Position numbers and translations under genes: made by a program
Assembly (NCBI GenBank): GCA_964595655.1
Contig: CAZQQV010000057.1
Span: forward strand, 1-8,668
Reading direction: 5' to 3'
DNA: 8,668 nucleotides
DNA from: Caldimicrobium sp964595655
Lineage (GTDB): Bacteria; Desulfobacterota; Thermodesulfobacteria; Thermodesulfobacteriales; Thermodesulfobacteriaceae
Shown here: piece by piece, positions 5,066 through 8,668 of the stretch
Layout: every line of letters begins with the position of its first letter
Position numbering within the stretch: the first letter of the stretch is position 1
Notes under the pieces: model-generated
Seen by the model: only the letters and a program-made list of their open reading frames with translations
The model's database searches: none
What the model was told of the DNA's origin: nothing

Positions 5066-6346
5066 TCATTTATATATATTCTTTAATACTTTCAAAATTT
5101 CAGAAACAAAATAAATTGAGCCTGTTATTACAATTTTATTAATTTCTTGAGAATCCAGAGCCGCTTTTAGGGCCTCGTTAGGGCTTTTAAAAAATTCTGC
5201 CTCAATTCTTCTCTTTTCTAAAGCCTCTTTCCAATCTTTAAGGGTGACAACCTTCCTTTCTGCTTGAAACTCAGAAAGAAAGATTTTCATGCTAAGGGGC
5301 AAAAGTTCTTCCAAAAGGACAGGGAAGGGCTTTTCACCATCTTCATTGGTTGCTCCAAAAATTAAAAGAAAGGGATAAAAGCCATCTTCCAAAAGGGTTT
5401 CTTTAAGAGTCTTTATACCCTCTAAATTATGAGCACAATCTATAAGAATTTCCTTTCCAAAAAGTTTTAGTTTTTTGTATCTTCCCTCCCAATTCACTTT
5501 TTTTAGGGCACTTCTTATCTTAGTTTCATCTATTACAAAAAAGGCTCTATCTTCAAGAATTTCAAGGGCTTTTAGGGCAAGGGCAAGATTTCTTCCCTGA
5601 AAGGAGCCTTTGAGTGCAAGTTCAAGCCCAAAAAAGGTATATTTTCCCTCATAATTCCACACTTTATCTGAAAATTTATTTGAGGAGGTTATTTTAAAAT
5701 CTTTATCAAACAAAAAAGGTTTTGCTGAAAGAGCCTTAGCCCTTTCAAGAATAACCTGTAAAGGCTCTCTTTGAATTTTTCCGAGAACAAGAGGTCTTTT
5801 TCTTTTAATGATTCCTGCCTTTTCAAAGGCAATTTTTTCAAGGGTATTTCCGAGATATTTTGTGTGATCAAAGCCTATAGAGGTAATTACAGAAACCTCT
5901 GGATAAATCACATTGGTTGCATCAAGCCTTCCACCCATGCCTGTTTCAACTACAGCAATATCCACTTTTTTTTCTGCAAAATAGAGAAAGGCAAGGGCAG
6001 TGGTTAGCTCAAAGTAGGTTATAGGTTCTTCAGCATAGGTTTTGAGAATTTTTAACATTTCAAGAAGCTCTTCATCAGGAATATCCTCATTGTTAATTTT
6101 GAATCGCTCATTTACTCTGAAAATATGAGGTGAAGTATAGAGGCCTGTTTTTAAGCCATGTTCGGCAAGAAGAGAACTCAGTATGGCACAGGTTGATCCT
6201 TTTCCATTGGTTCCAGCAATGTGAACAGTGGGAAATTTTTTATGGGGATTTCCCAATTTTTGGAGTAGCCTTACAATGCGAAAAAGACCTGGTTTTATTC
6301 CGTGGAACTGGTGTTGATTAAGCCAGCAAAGATAGGGCCTAAGCAT
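5066..6346 (-). CDS. folC: Folylpolyglutamate synthase / dihydrofolate synthase (FolC)
   Basis: The 426-residue cytoplasmic ligase of the Mur ligase superfamily uses ATP to add glutamate to dihydropteroate and/or folates. Visible motifs are the P-loop HIAGTNGKGST (42-52), GLYTSPH (68-74), ETGMGGRLDATN (134-145), SIGFDHTKYLGNT (156-168) with the Mg-site His161, FEKAGIIK (174-181) with the lysine (K176) that is carbamylated in the superfamily, WEGRY (286-290), IDCAHN (302-307), and IFGATNEDGE (329-338) of the C-terminal domain. Length is normal and no catalytic motif is missing. Whether it does both dihydrofolate and folylpolyglutamate synthesis cannot be told from motifs. Its ATG overlaps the stop of the upstream exchanger gene by one base (TAATG), and no Shine-Dalgarno is seen, so translation is probably coupled. 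No other folate gene is in view. Confidence 0.93.
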   Translation of the reverse strand: MLRPYLCWLNQHQFHGIKPGLFRIVRLLQKLGNPHKKFPTVHIAGTNGKGSTCAILSSLLAEHGLKTGLYTSPHIFRVNERFKINNEDIPDEELLEMLKILKTYAEEPITYFELTTALAFLYFAEKKVDIAVVETGMGGRLDATNVIYPEVSVITSIGFDHTKYLGNTLEKIAFEKAGIIKRKRPLVLGKIQREPLQVILERAKALSAKPFLFDKDFKITSSNKFSDKVWNYEGKYTFFGLELALKGSFQGRNLALALKALEILEDRAFFVIDETKIRSALKKVNWEGRYKKLKLFGKEILIDCAHNLEGIKTLKETLLEDGFYPFLLIFGATNEDGEKPFPVLLEELLPLSMKIFLSEFQAERKVVTLKDWKEALEKRRIEAEFFKSPNEALKAALDSQEINKIVITGSIYFVSEILKVLKNIYK

Positions 6347-7368
6347 TAGTTATAATTGGAAAGAACACTAATTATATAAATTATATAGCATATTCCAGAA
6401 AGAATTAAAAGAGCCGGATTTAAATTTTTAAAGAATTTTATGACTGAAAGATAGAGAACACCAAGGCCTAAAGCAATTAGAGCAGAAACTAAGGCAAGCC
6501 CTTCAATTTGCCATTCTGTAAAAAGAAGTCCCACACTAACAGGAAAGGTAGATTGAAAAACCATGGCCCCTGTCATATTTCCCAGAGCAAGTACATCCTT
6601 TCCTCTTAAGGTCCAAAGGAAGCTATTGAATTTCTCAGGAAGTTCTGTGGCTATAGGTGCCACAATTAGGGCAAAGAGAAGTGGTGGAAATCCCAATTGA
6701 TGAGAAATAAGTTCCAAGGCATGTACAAAAAGATGGGCTCCCTTTACCATTACTACAACAGCAAAAACACTCTGGATAAGGGCAATAAAAATAATTAATG
6801 ATTTTCCGTAGTTGATTTTTATCCACTTTAAAGGCTTTTCAAAATAAAGATCCTTGTAAGCTTCCACCTGAAGACTCTCTGCGCCAAAAGTAAGGTAAAG
6901 ATAAATGGCATAATTGATTAAAAGGATAATTGCAATGAGATAATGCAAAAATTTTGTGTTGGGAAAGATTAAAGGAAGAAAAATGGCAAGGGAATAACTT
7001 ACTAAGAAAAAAGAAAAGTCCCTTTTAAAGGTTTTTTCTTCAATATAAATCTTAAAGGGTCTTCTTTTTTGTAAGAAACTAATCAAAGCAGCAATACCTA
7101 TGAGAAACATACCTGCAGTAATCAACATAAAGGGAGCACCAAGAATAGCCCCAACTCCAATGTGGGAACCTGCCCCATTTTTATATAAAAAAATAGCAAC
7201 CAGAGGGATAATGGTTTCAGGAAGGGCTGTTCCAACAGCTGCAAGCACACTTCCTACTACAGCCTGCGATAAAGAAAGTTTTTCTCCAAAAACTTCAACT
7301 CCATTGGTAAACAGTTCTGCACAGATAAGTATTATAAGTAAAGCTAATAAGGCCTCTAAGGCAGGCAT
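6346..7368 (-). CDS. CaCA-superfamily cation exchanger (Na+/Ca2+-exchanger-like membrane protein)
   Basis: The 340-residue hydrophobic protein has about ten predicted membrane segments and two inverted alpha-repeats. Repeat 1 contains VGTALPETIIPLVA (45-58), and repeat 2 contains APIATELPEKFNSFLW (237-252). E51 and E245 match the paired acidic cation-binding residues of the family. The usual 'GN..GSN..N' part is changed in both repeats: GVGAILGAPF (71-80) and LGNMTGAMVF (262-271). A hydrophilic loop at about 163-188 separates the two halves. The likely role is exchange of a cation (Ca2+ or another) against Na+ or H+ at the inner membrane; the ion is not determined. It begins 9 bases after the universal stress protein stop with no clear Shine-Dalgarno and overlaps folC by one base. 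Confidence 0.8.
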   Translation of the reverse strand: MPALEALLALLIILICAELFTNGVEVFGEKLSLSQAVVGSVLAAVGTALPETIIPLVAIFLYKNGAGSHIGVGAILGAPFMLITAGMFLIGIAALISFLQKRRPFKIYIEEKTFKRDFSFFLVSYSLAIFLPLIFPNTKFLHYLIAIILLINYAIYLYLTFGAESLQVEAYKDLYFEKPLKWIKINYGKSLIIFIALIQSVFAVVVMVKGAHLFVHALELISHQLGFPPLLFALIVAPIATELPEKFNSFLWTLRGKDVLALGNMTGAMVFQSTFPVSVGLLFTEWQIEGLALVSALIALGLGVLYLSVIKFFKNLNPALLILSGICYIIYIISVLSNYN

Positions 7369-7377
7369 AGAAAAATC

Positions 7378-8205
7378 TTAAGTTACAAGATAAATGGGAA
7401 TTTTAGAAGCCTTAAGAAGGGCTTTGCTAACTGAGCCAATTCCAATTTCAAGATATTTTCCCCTTCTTCCGAGGATAAGAAGATCTGGCTTTTCCTCTTC
7501 TATTTTTCGCATAATTTCGTCCAATCTATTTCCACAGGGTGTTTCAAAGGAAAGTTTCACCCCAGAGGGATTTAACTCGGAGATTAAATTTTCCCATTTT
7601 TCTTTTATTTCCTTTTCCTTTTCTAAAACATAACGGCTGTCACAACTTTTGTCAGCAAGTTCAAGAGGATTTATCACATAAAAGGCTTTAAGTTCGGCAT
7701 TTGTTTTTTTGGCAATAATTAAGGCTTTTTTAAAGGCAGAGATAGATTTTTCAGAAAAATCAATAGGACAGAGAATTTTTTCAATCCTTTCAAGGGGCGT
7801 TTCCTTTACCACAAGAAAATTAATTTCAAGGCGCTCAAGCATTTTTTCAGCGGTTGGAATCTTGAAAATATGAGGTTCATATCCAAGAACCACTACTTCT
7901 GGATCTAATTCTTTAAGAAAATTCTTCAGAGTGGACCAAAATTCTCCAAGTAAAATTCTTTTTTCCACGGTGATATTTGGAGGACACAAAGGATCAACAA
8001 GCTCATTCAGAGCCTTCTCTAAGCGATCTTTTTCCACATTGAGGTAGGGCAGGAGATAGGCAGGTGGTGTGAAAAATTGTTCAATCACATGAAAAAAAAC
8101 TAAAGGAGACTCTTGATAAACCCTTTGAGCTAAAAAAAATCCTGTTTGAACTACTTGGGGAGTATATTTTTTGAAATCTATGGCAAGGGCTATGGGTTTT
8201 GCCAA
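7378..8205 (-). CDS. Tandem-domain universal stress protein (UspA family), TTG start
   Basis: The 275-residue cytoplasmic protein contains two Usp folds. Domain 1 (about 3-134) starts with IALAIDFKKYTPQ and has VVVLGYE (104-110) but no nucleotide-binding glycine motif. Domain 2 (about 142-275) has ILCPIDFSEKSISAFKKAL (144-162) and ends with LLILGRRGKYLEIGIGSVSK (242-261), where the 'G..G(9 residues)G(S/T)' ATP-binding pattern is kept but with 7 residues in place of 9, then the usual final strand IPIYLVT. Only domain 2 may therefore bind nucleotide. The start codon is TTG (8203-8205), supported by an AGGGAT ribosome binding site; no better start is nearby. It begins 3 bases after the preceding stop and is probably co-transcribed. 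Such proteins respond to stress or energy state, but the specific role here is unknown. Confidence 0.88.
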   Translation of the reverse strand: MAKPIALAIDFKKYTPQVVQTGFFLAQRVYQESPLVFFHVIEQFFTPPAYLLPYLNVEKDRLEKALNELVDPLCPPNITVEKRILLGEFWSTLKNFLKELDPEVVVLGYEPHIFKIPTAEKMLERLEINFLVVKETPLERIEKILCPIDFSEKSISAFKKALIIAKKTNAELKAFYVINPLELADKSCDSRYVLEKEKEIKEKWENLISELNPSGVKLSFETPCGNRLDEIMRKIEEEKPDLLILGRRGKYLEIGIGSVSKALLKASKIPIYLVT

Positions 8206-8208
8206 GGT

Positions 8209-8668
8209 TTAATCCCTATGCCAATATACCCTGACTAATTTATCGCCCTTTGACCATCTAAATTCAAGATCACCTTTAAAGGCTCTATAAATAGCTCTTC
8301 CAAGGCGTTGAGCCAGATGATCGGTGGTTGTCTCAATCACAAAGTGGTCATCTTCTTCATACATGTTAATAATCTGATGAAGAGGATTTAATCCTCTTGC
8401 CTTTTCAAGTTCATTATTGATAAGCCTCATGATTTCTTCCTGATGGGTTTTGAAGAAATTTCCTGAGAGATAGAGATAACCCATAGCATAGCTTTCAAGA
8501 ACCTTTCTGCACCCTGGACAGAGAATCTTTGGAACATTTTCTGCCTCAAGGAGTTCTTCAGCCAATTCTTCATCAATAAACCATCTTTTATCTTTAAAAA
8601 CAGATTTACATCTGGGACAAACTGCCTCTCCTGAGGGGGCTTCCTGCATGGCATAGGGATCTTCTGAG
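8209..8668 (-). CDS. BCAM0308-family zinc-ribbon protein (5' end outside window)
   Basis: An ATG at 8647-8649 would give 146 residues, but the frame stays open upstream to the window edge and encodes SEDPYA before that Met. Family members, as I recall them, carry a 'DPY' segment shortly before the first cysteine pair, so the true start is probably beyond 8668. Counting from the internal Met, CPRC (11-14) and CPGC (44-47) form a probable zinc-binding pair of CxxC knuckles. They are followed by GYLYLSGNFFKTHQEEIM (57-74) and a C-terminal part with VIETTTDHLAQRLGRAI and GDLEFRWSKGDKLVRVYW, which fits the uncharacterised BCAM0308 family ('aGyl.LsG.ff..H..Ei', 'v.TtD.hLA..ig.Al..a..G.l...y'). The molecular role is not established; a link to RNA or ribosomes by analogy to Nmd3-like zinc ribbons is only a guess. 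It is the first visible gene of the leftward operon. Confidence 0.75.
   Translation of the reverse strand, partial: SEDPYAMQEAPSGEAVCPRCKSVFKDKRWFIDEELAEELLEAENVPKILCPGCRKVLESYAMGYLYLSGNFFKTHQEEIMRLINNELEKARGLNPLHQIINMYEEDDHFVIETTTDHLAQRLGRAIYRAFKGDLEFRWSKGDKLVRVYWHRD
8212..8217 (-). promoter_or_regulatory. Ribosome binding site that supports the TTG start of the universal stress gene
   Basis: On the minus strand this reads AGGGAT, 6 bases before the TTG. It lies within the last codons of the upstream gene, which points to coupled translation and supports the non-ATG start. Confidence 0.65.

Noticed and set aside
8427..8654. 75-codon open frame overlapping the BCAM0308-family gene in another frame
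   Set aside because: It lies inside the conserved zinc-ribbon coding region and its translation matches nothing I know.
1..8668. Mobile element, prophage, toxin-antitoxin or CRISPR content
   Set aside because: No transposase, integrase, terminal inverted repeat, spaced repeat array or small toxin-antitoxin-like pair was seen, and all genes share similar composition.

Overview
This AT-rich window is very gene-dense and encodes proteins rich in Lys, Glu, Ile and Phe, with tiny or zero gaps between genes. That style, a BCAM0308-type zinc-ribbon protein and a group 1 sigma factor suggest a thermophilic, free-living bacterium. Thermodesulfobacteriota or a similar deep-branching or delta-type lineage is my inference, not something the sequence proves. 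No insertion sequence, prophage, CRISPR array, tRNA or rRNA is visible, and it reads as ordinary chromosomal core.

Layout. (1) 1-500, plus strand: the 3' part of a PcnB-like poly(A) polymerase / CCA-type nucleotidyltransferase. (2) 501-663: a non-coding gap with an imperfect tandem repeat whose two units can each form a similar hairpin, then a TATAAT box and a strong ribosome binding site. (3) 664-1389, plus: a stand-alone SagB-type FMN nitroreductase. (4) 1390-2139, minus: a small basic protein that resembles RNA 2'-phosphotransferase (KptA/Tpt1) in outline but seems to have lost key catalytic residues. (5) 2140-2221: a divergent promoter region with a palindromic AT box. (6) 2222-3541, plus: the sigma-70 factor RpoD. 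(7) 3542-8668, minus: a five-gene run transcribed leftward in the order BCAM0308-family protein (5' end outside the window), tandem-domain universal stress protein, CaCA-type cation exchanger, FolC, compact UvrD-like helicase. Spacings in this run are +3, +9, -1 and +24 nt, so it is probably one operon. Its promoter must lie beyond position 8668.

The genes do not form one pathway. The leftward operon mixes folate polyglutamylation (FolC), DNA repair or replication (helicase), ion exchange and stress proteins, as is common in compact thermophile genomes. Both convergent pairs (nitroreductase / KptA-like, and rpoD / helicase) meet with stop codons directly adjacent, leaving no intergenic terminator space.

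I did not find a clearly new multi-gene system. The items most worth following are the degenerate KptA-like protein, the duplicated hairpin at 502-592, and the compact helicase ending in a possible sliding-clamp-binding peptide.
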